This document shows, piece after piece, positions 36,227 to 45,299 of a stretch of 64,000 bases of DNA; the stretch's first letter is position 1, and each line of letters opens with the position of its first letter. The stretch is from Nymphaea colorata. Taxonomy: Eukaryota; Streptophyta; Magnoliopsida; Nymphaeales; Nymphaeaceae. Where the stretch lies: assembly GCF_008831285.2 (NCBI RefSeq), contig NC_045146.1, forward strand, positions 2,196,001 through 2,260,000. The letters are read 5' to 3'. The notes beneath the pieces were generated by a model. That model made no database searches, was not told the DNA's origin, and saw nothing but the letters and a program-made list of their open reading frames with translations. The position numbers were made by a program, and so were the translations under genes.

Positions 36227-39200
36227 ATGATCAGGAGATGCGCAAAGATGGTGTTGTATGAGTCGATGGCAATTTCCTGCAAATCCTCTTCTTGGTGCCC
36301 TCTTAAGCTGCAAAATATCCGTTTCAGAACCCAAGTGGGGAATACCCACGTCGTTTTCTCCACCCTTTCCAACGACGATGACCTCAGTGGATTGGATGAC
36401 CCGAATTTTCTATCGATCGATGAGGGTTACTACTCGTCTCCGGAGGCAGAAAAGGGTTACGCAAAGGGTTCAGTGAAAACCACAATGGACGATTTCTCTT
36501 TTTTAGCTGAGACTGTGCCGGGTAGCGACGGTGGTTTGGAGTCGGCTGAGGGCCGGGAAGTTGGTCCACGTAAGTATTCAAGAGATGCTACATTGATTTC
36601 AGATGCAATTTCTGCTGATGGGTACGATTGGAAAAATGAGTCCTTTCTCAGAAGGTTCAGGGAAAAATTGAACGTTTCTTTGGTTATAGATGTGCTTAGA
36701 CTTGTGAAGAAGCCGGAGCCTTGCGTAAAGTTCTTTATTTGGGCTGGGAGGCAAATCGGCTACCGTCATAGCGGCTTGGCATATAATGCGCTTTTAGATA
36801 TTTTGATGGATGCTAAAAGAATTAAGATACCGGAGTGTTTCCTATTGGAATTTAGGGATGCGGATGATGAAATTCTTGGTAAGCTTCTTAATATATTGAT
36901 TACGAAGTGTTGTCGAAATGGAATGTGGAACCAGGCTCTAGAAGAGCTTGGGAGGCTTAAGGACTTTGGTTACAGGCCCACAAAGACTACTTACATTGCG
37001 CTGATTCACGTCCTTCTCAAGGCAGAACGCTTGGATTTAGCTTTGGCTGTGTATAACGAGATGACAAATTCAGCTTTTGAAGTGGATCGTTTCACGCTTG
37101 GTTGCTTTGTGCGTTCGTTGTGCAAAAATGGTAGATGGAAGGACGCACTCGGATTAATTGATAAGGAAGAAATTGTACCTGATGCTGTTTTGTATACGAA
37201 AATGATTCGGGGGTTGTGTGAAGCTTCTATGATGGATGAAGCAGTAGCTTTCTTGCATCGCATGCGTGCAAGTTCCTGTTTTCCTAATTCAGTTACTTAT
37301 GGGACGATTATAATCGGGTTTTTGAAATCTAGGCAGTTGGGTAGATGTAAGAAAATTTTTAATCAAATGATATCTGAAGGTTGTTATCCGAGCCCTCGTG
37401 TTTTTAACTGCTTTATTCACGCAGTTTGCAAATCAGGCGAGTATGCATATGCTTACAAGATGCTAAAGAAAATGTCTGGTGCGGGTCACCACCCTGGATA
37501 TGTGGCATACAATATCTTGGTCAGTGGAATATGTGCTAAAGAGGATCTTCCAGGTGCTGAAGATATGCAATTGGCTGAAGCTATATATGCCGAAATGCTT
37601 GATGCTGGATATGTACTGAATAAGATAAACGTGGAACACATAGCTCGGTGTCTTTGTGGTCATGGAAAGCCTGACAGGGCATACAGAATCATAGGGGAAA
37701 TGATGTGCAGGGGTTTCATGCCAGAAACAAGTACCTACAACAAAGTGATTGAATTGCTCTGTCAGTCCAAGAAGGTTGAGAAAGCGTTGCATCTGTTTGA
37801 AGAAATGAAGAAAATCAACATTGTTCCTAATGTTTTTACTTATACAATCCTGATTGACAATTTTTGCAAGGTTGGACTTCTTCAACAGGCTAGGAACTGG
37901 TTCAATGAGATGGTAAGCAATGGTTCTCCTCCAAATGTTGTCACTTATACGGCACTGATACATGCTTATCTTAAAGCAAGACAGGTCTTTGAGGCAAACA
38001 AACTTTTTGAGATGATGCTGGCTGAAGGTTGCACTCCAAATATAGTCACATATACTGCTCTTATTGATGGACATTGCAAGGCTGGGAATGTTGACAAGGC
38101 TTGCCAGATATATGCTAGGATGCGAGGAAGTGGGAGCATTCATGATATTGAAATGTATTTTGAACCAGGTGCCGCTGACACAGATATGAAACCAAATGTA
38201 GTGACTTATGGTGCTTTAATTGATGGTTTGTGTAAAGCCCACAAGGTGGTTGAGGCTAACGACCTCTTGGAAGCCATGTCAAGGGATAGCTGTGAACCTA
38301 ATCATGTTGTTTACGATGCACTCATTGATGGGTTCTGCAAGCTTGGGAAGTTGGATGAGGCACAAAGTGTTTTCCAACTGATGGGTGCACGTGGGTACAG
38401 TCCCAATGTGTTCACATACAGCTCCTTAATGGACAGATTATTCAAGGATAAAAGGCTTGATCTTGCATTAAAGGTCTTATCTAAGATGTTAGAGAATGGG
38501 TGTGCCCCTAATGTCATAACATACACTGAAATGATTGATGGTCTCTGCAAAATAGGAAAAACAGATGAAGCTCATAAACTTCTATTGATGATGGAGGAAA
38601 AGGGATGCCATCCAAATGTTGTGACTTATACGGCAATCATAGATGGATATGGAAAGGTTGGTAAGGTTTATGTTTGTCTTGATCTGTTGGAACAAATGAC
38701 CAAGAAAGGTTGTGCTCCAAATCTGGTCACGTATAGGGTACTGATAAACCATTGCTGTGCTGCTGGACTTTTAGATGAAGCACGTAATTTTCTAGATGAG
38801 ATGAAACAGATATACTGGCCAGAGCATTCAATCGGGTATGGTGAAGTAATTCAAGGGTTCAGTAAAGAATTTATAGCTTCCCTTGGCCTCTTAGATGAGA
38901 TTACAAGATACAGCTCTGTACCAATTCTACCTGCTTATGGTGTTCTTCTTGATGCCCTCTGTAAAGGTGGTAGGTTGGAGGTGGCTCTTGAATTGCATAA
39001 GGAGGTACTGCAGTCCTCCCCTGTGCGTTCATCTTTTTATCGGAAAACATACTCCTCCTTAATTGAGGCCCTATGTTTGGCAACTAAAGTCGAGAAAGGT
39101 TTTGAGTTGTATAGCGATATGATAAGCCGAGGCTGCACTCCAGAATTGACAGTCTTAGTTCACCTCATTAAGGGGCTCTGCCTAATGAACAAGTGGAGTG

Positions 39201-39307
39201 AGGCACTTCAGCTGGCAAGCAGCATATGCAGCATGGTACATATTTCAAACTTTGTTGAACAAATGATTCTCCCAATTCGGGTAACACCAGCTGAAAGTTA
39301 TCTTTAA
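36227..39307 (+). CDS. P-class pentatricopeptide repeat protein (At1g06710-like)
   Basis: A single uninterrupted frame of 1026 aa. After an Arg-rich, hydroxyl-rich N-terminus with few acidic residues (likely mitochondrial targeting) and an acidic linker, about 23 PPR motifs run from residue 185 or so to about 1000. Many carry the signature NVVTYTALIDGxCKxGK. The block FIWAGRQIGYRHSGLAYNALLD and the interrupted repeat with MYFEPGAADTD resemble Arabidopsis At1g06710. P-class PPR proteins bind organellar RNA base by base through residues 5 and 35 of each repeat and stabilise or process transcripts; this one has no DYW, E or SMR tail. The start is the first ATG after an in-frame TGA 48 bases upstream. 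The target RNA is unknown. Confidence 0.95.
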   Translation: MIRRCAKMVLYESMAISCKSSSWCPLKLQNIRFRTQVGNTHVVFSTLSNDDDLSGLDDPNFLSIDEGYYSSPEAEKGYAKGSVKTTMDDFSFLAETVPGSDGGLESAEGREVGPRKYSRDATLISDAISADGYDWKNESFLRRFREKLNVSLVIDVLRLVKKPEPCVKFFIWAGRQIGYRHSGLAYNALLDILMDAKRIKIPECFLLEFRDADDEILGKLLNILITKCCRNGMWNQALEELGRLKDFGYRPTKTTYIALIHVLLKAERLDLALAVYNEMTNSAFEVDRFTLGCFVRSLCKNGRWKDALGLIDKEEIVPDAVLYTKMIRGLCEASMMDEAVAFLHRMRASSCFPNSVTYGTIIIGFLKSRQLGRCKKIFNQMISEGCYPSPRVFNCFIHAVCKSGEYAYAYKMLKKMSGAGHHPGYVAYNILVSGICAKEDLPGAEDMQLAEAIYAEMLDAGYVLNKINVEHIARCLCGHGKPDRAYRIIGEMMCRGFMPETSTYNKVIELLCQSKKVEKALHLFEEMKKINIVPNVFTYTILIDNFCKVGLLQQARNWFNEMVSNGSPPNVVTYTALIHAYLKARQVFEANKLFEMMLAEGCTPNIVTYTALIDGHCKAGNVDKACQIYARMRGSGSIHDIEMYFEPGAADTDMKPNVVTYGALIDGLCKAHKVVEANDLLEAMSRDSCEPNHVVYDALIDGFCKLGKLDEAQSVFQLMGARGYSPNVFTYSSLMDRLFKDKRLDLALKVLSKMLENGCAPNVITYTEMIDGLCKIGKTDEAHKLLLMMEEKGCHPNVVTYTAIIDGYGKVGKVYVCLDLLEQMTKKGCAPNLVTYRVLINHCCAAGLLDEARNFLDEMKQIYWPEHSIGYGEVIQGFSKEFIASLGLLDEITRYSSVPILPAYGVLLDALCKGGRLEVALELHKEVLQSSPVRSSFYRKTYSSLIEALCLATKVEKGFELYSDMISRGCTPELTVLVHLIKGLCLMNKWSEALQLASSICSMVHISNFVEQMILPIRVTPAESYL

Positions 39308-39410
39308 TGAACTTGTATGACACGCATGAACACACATGCAATATCAAGTTGACCTCACTTTGGTCAACGTACACACACACACACACACACATACACACAC
39401 ATGCACACGT

Positions 39411-39479
39411 CCCACCACTTACTGTTCTTTTGTAAAAGATGGATTTTACCATGGCCCTTTCAAGAAACTAAGTGGTGGG
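39411..39479. repeat. 69-bp hairpin element with perfect 11-bp arms
   Basis: CCCACCACTTA (39411-39421) and TAAGTGGTGGG (39469-39479) are exact inverted repeats around a core containing TAAAAGATG and CATGGCCCT. A diverged second copy with the same core words and CCCACC/GGTGGG ends lies at 40285-40364. Confidence 0.65.
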
Positions 39480-40284
39480 CATAATGGATATCATGCTAGT
39501 TGGCATAAGTGTGACACCACGTAGGCCAGGGACGGGAACCAGATCACCTTAACTAAATTATCAATATTTTTTCTGTGCAATGTAACTGGTAGGTATGATC
39601 TTAAGAGCATAACGACAGAAAACACTTTTTTTTTTTACAAAACACGTTCAAAACATTGAAAACAAGCCAGTTGAAAAAGGTACAAAAAGCGTCTTTCTGA
39701 AAAAATGCCAAAATGAAAACACACACTTTTTTTTTGCTTTTTTTTTGTTTTTTGGGGTTTTTTTTCACGTTTTCACTTTTTTTTTTCATGTTTTTTACAT
39801 TGTTAATTACCAGATTGTTATTTTCACATTTATGTTTAGGATCTTTTCTTATTAATTGTTTTAAAATTTGCCCATATTTTCCTGAGATTTTTAACGCTGC
39901 CGTGTTATACCCAAAAAAAACCTAGTGATTTAAAACCTGAAAATGATATATGTTGCTATGCTTAAGTGTGATTTTAATATAAACATATATTAGGTCAATC
40001 ATTTTTGGGTTCTAGATGTGCTTTTCTAATGATAGAAAGATTAGTGGCTTTTAGACAGCTAAAAGTTTGGTATTAGAAAAATCGACATTTTCTTGAAAAT
40101 AACTTGAATTAGAACATGTTTTACACTAAATTAGTAATCATAAACATGTTAAATGCTGATCTTTTTCTTAAATATTTTGTCACATAAATTTAAGTGGTCT
40201 GGTTTTGTCTCTGGCCTAGGTGGTTTGGGGTATACAGGTTCCTCTGTCTCTCTGTCTCTCTCTTTCTCTCTAAATTTAGTGCTG

Positions 40285-40364
40285 CCCACCGTATGTCCAC
40301 TTTTTTCCTTTATAAAAGATGAACCACATTCATGGCCCTCTACAAATGAAGAGCGAGTGGTGGG
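40285..40364. repeat. second copy of the hairpin element
   Basis: It shares TAAAAGATG, CATTCATGGCCCTC and GTGGTGGG with 39411-39479 in the same orientation, with shorter arms. Both copies sit next to dinucleotide microsatellites. Confidence 0.55.
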
Positions 40365-42969
40365 AACTTGGAAGTACCATTTTAATTGGCAATATGAAGT
40401 CTCTCGGCACACACACAGACACACCAGGCAAAACATATGTGAGAAAAAAAAGAAGAAAAACAAACTAGTAAATGCATATTAGGCCTGGAATACCTTGGCC
40501 AGCCCACTAGATGGTTGTGGACTAGCCAGCTGGCCATTGACTAGGTCGTAGGTAAATCTGGCTTGCCAGTATCCTAGGCAGCAAACAAAGGGGAATGGCT
40601 CTCTCTGTTTTATGAGGTGAACAGGTGATGTATTGTGTATTTGAAATTGAAGGAAGCATGATTACTTTGAAAATAGTTTGATAAATGTCGCAAAATCTGG
40701 GAGTACATGTGACTTCTGATGGTCATTCATAATGAGTTCGTAAAGTTGGTTGAAGCATTCGTTGGTTGTTTGAATTACAAATTACTGTGTTCCATACAAG
40801 TTATCTATTGTAATCTTTGATTTTTAAATTAAATTGTCTTTTTTTGCTGAAGCAGGTGTACACTTGCGTATCCACTTTAAGTTATCCAAATTTTTATTTT
40901 CAAGAATGTCCACTGTCTACATTGATGTTATTGTTTTTGCTTTGTTTTTGCTGGACAAATCAAATGAGGCTCGGCTAGACTAACAACTTGTATATGTTAT
41001 CACAGGAAATCATTTGGCTTCATAACAAAGGAGCTTTTGATCAGAGCTAGATTAGTTTGGCTTCTTCTGATGTTGCTCTGTGGAGAACAAGATGGAAAAG
41101 AAGATTTGTTATAGGCTCTGCGGTAGTGTCTGTATCAAAAGGGAGCTGTAGCAATCTCTGTCAAGCACTGTGCTTTTCAATGTACTGCACTTCCTGTCTT
41201 GGACCCAAATTCCACGAGACAAATTTGTGCCACATACCATTTTGATGCTGTGTGCCATCTCAGCTGCAATCTTTGGGTTTTGAATGCTGCCTTAGCTTGA
41301 TGAGTGGGAGTTCAGACAGTGTGGAATAAGATTTAAGGGAAGGCAATTCGGTGGATCGAGTCTTCAAGTTTGTTGGGCCTGGCTCTTTGATTACATGTAG
41401 AATACGACGGGCTTGCCTGTTCATCCAGTCTCCTTTGCATGAGAAAGATAAGATGATCTTCGAGAGCAGTGTGCAAGGAGTGCCTTCTACTGACAAGGGA
41501 TAAACTAGCTAAGGTTTTCAAGCTTGTGTAATGAAGAGGCATATGGGATTATGACCTTACACTGTGTGTGCAGATAAAGTATGATCAGGTTGATCCCTTT
41601 ATCCTTAATTTTTCCTTTTTTTTTTTTTTACCTGCACCTCTCTATTAACAATGTGTGTTGACAAAAGTTTGTAACTTGTTTCAGGTAACATTATGCATGC
41701 CATTTTTAGGGTTAGTGGAGAATAAATACTAAATAGAACTACTGTCGGGCACTGGTGTGTTATTTCCAACATTTTCTGTTACACCTGTTGTAAATAGATG
41801 GGCAAGCCTTCATTTTTTGCTGAAGGCTCTTTGTGGAAAAAGGTGCCCTGTAAGATGAGTTGCTATTATTCTCCAGAACTGAAGATACCCTTTCAATTCA
41901 AGGTATGGATAACAATTTAAAAGTTTTTACAAGTTTTGACTTGTAAATCTCAGGGACAGAAAATAGTTTCATAAGGTTACTCTGTCATGGTAGATGGTCA
42001 TTTTTCTTTGGAGAAATTTCTCTATTGTGCTCTTGGACTGGTACTTAATAGATTCATCTATTATAGTTTTCTTTTCCGGAACTGCCTGCTACGTCTCTGA
42101 AACTGGTATTCTATCAACTGTGCTGCAAATAAATGCTCATGAAAAATTTTGAACTTTGAACCATTTTGCATGGAGACATCAGTTGAACTCTCACAGATAG
42201 TAATTTTGATTGACTTGGTAAATTGGTTTTTGTCAGACTAAATGTGAAAGTTGGATTGGCATTTTCTAAACAGTCAAACATTGAAATTTTCAAGGCCAAG
42301 TCTGAAACTGAAATATTACCCAGGTTTTTTTTTTTGTTTTTTTTGAACATTTGATATGATACAGTCATCGTGGGTGGACTATTGTAGTTTATTATTAGAA
42401 AAAAATGTTTATTCTCAATACACAAATCTCTTTTGGCATTGCATGATTGTGGATATTGGATGATAATTTGTGCAAGGAACATAAATCCATTGGATTGTGT
42501 GCTATCATTCTGAGGTTGATTCATACTGTAAAACCATCATGCAGGGCTCACACATCTCCATCATCATATAGGATGTAGATGTAGGTAAAGAAAGAGTGTA
42601 ATTGTGGATGTTTATGACATGTATCTGGAAAGGAAACAGGAGTACTAATGTCCTTAGATGATATCTTGTCTCTGCTTATAATCTAACTATCTAAGTAAAC
42701 ATGGTACACCACTTAGGTCCAATTACCTGCATCGGTATGGCAGGTATGGGGCACATGTACTTGGAACAGGTGGGTGCTTTTTGGATCAGATTTAAGTCAG
42801 AGCAAATCCAATCTGATAAGTTTAACTAACAAACAGCTTTTTGAAAAAAAATATTCCTTTTTAATCTTCAAAAATTTGGAATTATATACCTCTCAAGAAA
42901 GCGAGGGAGTGATGAGTCAGTGCCAGATCTGACAGAGCTAATCTAAGCCATTGAAAGGGTATTGTATTA

Positions 42970-43256
42970 TGTTAGAATATGTTGTTGTGGGAACCGGGGC
43001 CATATCTGGACCCGGTTCTATGGGGCGCGGGTACCGAGGCGGGCTCGGTACCCTAGGCGGCTTCTCCTCTCTCCCTCTATATATTGTCACTTATGTGTAA
43101 GTGTTGAATTAAGTGGAATAACATTTTTCTCTCTCCTAGGGTTGCGGTTGTGCACCTAGGTTAGAGCTTCTCCTTGGTTTTTCACCTCTCTTTGAGGTTT
43201 TCCACGTATATTGTGTGTTCCTTCTCTTTCTCTCCATCTTGGTGTGTGTTTCTACA
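42970..43256 (+). repeat. 5' LTR of young copia element
   Basis: 287 bp, TGTTAGAATATG...TTTCTACA. It differs from the 3' LTR at two bases (GGCGGC versus GGCAGC; CTCCTTGG versus CTCCGTGG). The TATA-like box TATATATT is at 43079-43086. Confidence 0.97.
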
Positions 43257-43268
43257 TGGTATCAGAGC
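43257..43268 (+). other. primer binding site (initiator Met-tRNA)
   Basis: TGGTATCAGAGC directly after the 5' LTR, a perfect copia-type primer site. Confidence 0.95.
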
Positions 43269-43319
43269 CAACGCGTGAGAGATCGTTGGTGTGATAGTCG
43301 TGTTTCCTCCGGGTTTTTT

Positions 43320-43625
43320 CTCTGCCGCTGCTGCGCCGTCGCTCCCTGCTGCGCCGCCGCCGTCCAGTGCTGCCAGCTGCGCCGCCACCGTCCAGCGCTG
43401 CCAGCTGCGCCGCCACCGTCCAGCGCTGCCAGCGGCGCCGCCATCGTCCGGCGCGGTTGTTCTCTGCTGCGTTGCCGCTGTCCATCACTGCCGTTGCCCA
43501 CTTCAGCGCCGCCGCCGTCCCGCGCCACCGCTGCCCATCGCCGTCGCCGTCCATCGTTCTCAGCGCCGCCCAGGAACGTCGCCGTCCATCGTTCTCAGCG
43601 CCGCCCAGGAACGTCCCGTCGCCTC
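43320..43625 (+). repeat. GC-rich minisatellite in the copia leader
   Basis: Between the primer site and gag, units of about 30 bp (CCGCCACCGTCCAGCGCTG plus CCAGCTGCG) repeat about three times. A 33-bp unit around ATCGTTCTCAGCGCCGCC is repeated twice (about 43554-43620). It is much more GC-rich than its surroundings. The long open frames here on both strands reflect composition, not genes. Confidence 0.85.
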
Positions 43626-43673
43626 TGCCTAGTTCTCGCCGCTGTGCCTCTTGTTGCTGTGTGCGTGTTTGTG

Positions 43674-44972
43674 ATGGCAGACGCGATGGGGACTCAAAAA
43701 GATGCTGTTCTTGACGCGGGCAGCGCTTCCAAGACTGAGAACGTGCCGATCCAGGTCACCTCCATCCGTCTGACCAAGGACAATTACCTATCTTGGTCTG
43801 CCGCTCTCGAGATTGGGATTACTAGCCGTGGGCGTCTCTCTTACATCACTGGCGACAAACCTGCGCCCATCAAATCTGATCCTCATTGGGCAACGTGGGC
43901 GTTGGAGGACAGCCAAGTGAAGGTATGGATTATCAGCTCCGTGTCCTCCGATATCCAGCCCCTCATTCTGCGGAAGCCGACCTCTTTTGATATGTGGACT
44001 GTGCTTGCGAAGATGTATGGTCGCAAGAAGAGACATTTGCGCACCTATCAGATTAAACGCAGTATTTACTCCCTGACACAGGGTGATTTGTCTGTTGCTA
44101 CCTTCTATGCTGCCCTGAAGACCAAATGGGAGGAGCTAGATTATCATGTGACTGATGAGTGGAAGTGCGGTTCAGATCATTCGAAGTGTGGTTCAGATCA
44201 TTCCCTCTACTGGGAAAAGGAATGGATGGACCGTACGTTTTTGTTTCTGGGAGGCCTGCGGGATGAATTTGAGTCTATTCGTAGCCAGATTCTTAATGGT
44301 GATGAAATTCCGGGGATAGAGGAAGTATATGCCCGAGTTGAGTCTGAAGAACAACGTCGCCAGGTGATGCATCTTGACACCGGTCATGGCCCTTCTGCCT
44401 TTGTCAGCCGTGCCTCTGGGACTGGGCAACGTCCTGCCCGGCATTGCACTCATTGCAACAAGTTGGGGCATTCGGTGGATTTCTGTTGGGATCTTCATCC
44501 CGAGAAGAGACTGGTCAGAGGTCGTCCTCCCTCTGGCAAGCGTAGCCCTTCTGTGTCTGATTCCAGTCAGAGCAATTCTTCTAGTGGTGCAAAGTCCAAG
44601 CTGTCCCCTGCTCAACTCAAGGAGCTACAGGTGTACATCAGCCGCCTATCTACTACCCCTGAGGAGTCCTCCACGTCTGAAGGGGCTCAGCTAGCCCAAG
44701 CCCTCGTTGCCTCGACTGATCAAGGTAACCCTTCTCTTGGTGATTGGATTGTTGATAGTGGAGCCACTCACCACATGACAGGGGACTCTAAACTCTTTCA
44801 AGAATATCAACTTTCCTCTGGCAAGCAACGCGTGTCTATGGCAGATGGGTCATCTATCTCTGTGGCTGGGAAAGGGAGCTTGTCCCTGTTGAACAAATAC
44901 CGTCTCCACAATGCCTTGCATGTTCCAAATATTCCTGTGAACTTACTCTCTGTCAGCAGTATTACTAAATAA
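43674..44972 (+). CDS. copia gag with protease start, ends at a premature stop
   Basis: 432 codons from an ATG in the run FVMADAMG. The N-terminal half is a UBN2-type gag core (NYLSWSAALEIGI; the FDMWTVLAKMYG block). A CCHC zinc knuckle CTHCNKLGHSVDFC lies at about 44444-44485, a Ser-rich linker follows, and then the aspartic protease site DWIVDSGATHH (about 44740). The frame ends with TAA after SSITK, where copia polyproteins normally continue. A 21-bp direct duplication at 44163-44204 doubles the segment KCGSDHS. The frame is open further upstream into the LTR, but this ATG is the one expected for gag. Confidence 0.85.
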   Translation: MADAMGTQKDAVLDAGSASKTENVPIQVTSIRLTKDNYLSWSAALEIGITSRGRLSYITGDKPAPIKSDPHWATWALEDSQVKVWIISSVSSDIQPLILRKPTSFDMWTVLAKMYGRKKRHLRTYQIKRSIYSLTQGDLSVATFYAALKTKWEELDYHVTDEWKCGSDHSKCGSDHSLYWEKEWMDRTFLFLGGLRDEFESIRSQILNGDEIPGIEEVYARVESEEQRRQVMHLDTGHGPSAFVSRASGTGQRPARHCTHCNKLGHSVDFCWDLHPEKRLVRGRPPSGKRSPSVSDSSQSNSSSGAKSKLSPAQLKELQVYISRLSTTPEESSTSEGAQLAQALVASTDQGNPSLGDWIVDSGATHHMTGDSKLFQEYQLSSGKQRVSMADGSSISVAGKGSLSLLNKYRLHNALHVPNIPVNLLSVSSITK

Positions 44973-45299
44973 TTAAACTGTAATCTGATTTTCTCTGCTG
45001 ATCACTGTTCCCTGCAGGACTTGGTGACGGGGAAGAAGATTGGGATTGGTTCGGTTACTGATGGGCTCTACAGATTGCCGGTGCAAGTTGCTTCAGCATT
45101 GATTTCTGCCACGAGTGGTCACTTGTCTGGTGTGAATGATAGATCTACTGTTCTGCGATGGCACGAGCGTCTTGGACATCTCCCATTTCAGTTAATAAAG
45201 AAGTTGTTTCCTCATTTGTTTGCTTCTGTCTCCATTGACTCCTTCGCTTGTGAAGTGTGTCAATTGGCTAAACATGTCAGGGCTTCGTACCCTATTTGA
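44973..45299 (+). pseudogene. copia pre-integrase segment between the two lesions
   Basis: Same reading frame as gag after the TAA. It carries the GAG pre-integrase zinc-binding module: RWHERLGHLP with its two His, and CEVCQLAKH with its two Cys. The frame ends at TGA 45297-45299, where the polyprotein shifts by one base into the pol frame. It could be translated only by readthrough of the TAA. Confidence 0.85.

Larger units (their letters stand above)
39308..42821. other. PPR 3' flank and intergenic DNA, no further gene recognised
   Basis: It contains a (CA)n run (39371-39402), poly-T/A tracts (39625-39790), a (CT)n-rich tract at 40240-40270 and many short frames without domain content. The PPR 3' UTR must lie at the left edge. 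No second gene is supported. Confidence 0.5.

Noticed and set aside
37463-38143. 226-codon antisense frame inside the PPR gene
   Set aside because: A shadow of the repetitive PPR coding sequence; no start context, domain or independent support.
43252-43714. Long Ala/Pro/Arg-rich frames on both strands near 43.3-43.7 kb
   Set aside because: They come from the GC-rich minisatellite leader of the copia element and have no domain. The real gag starts at 43674.
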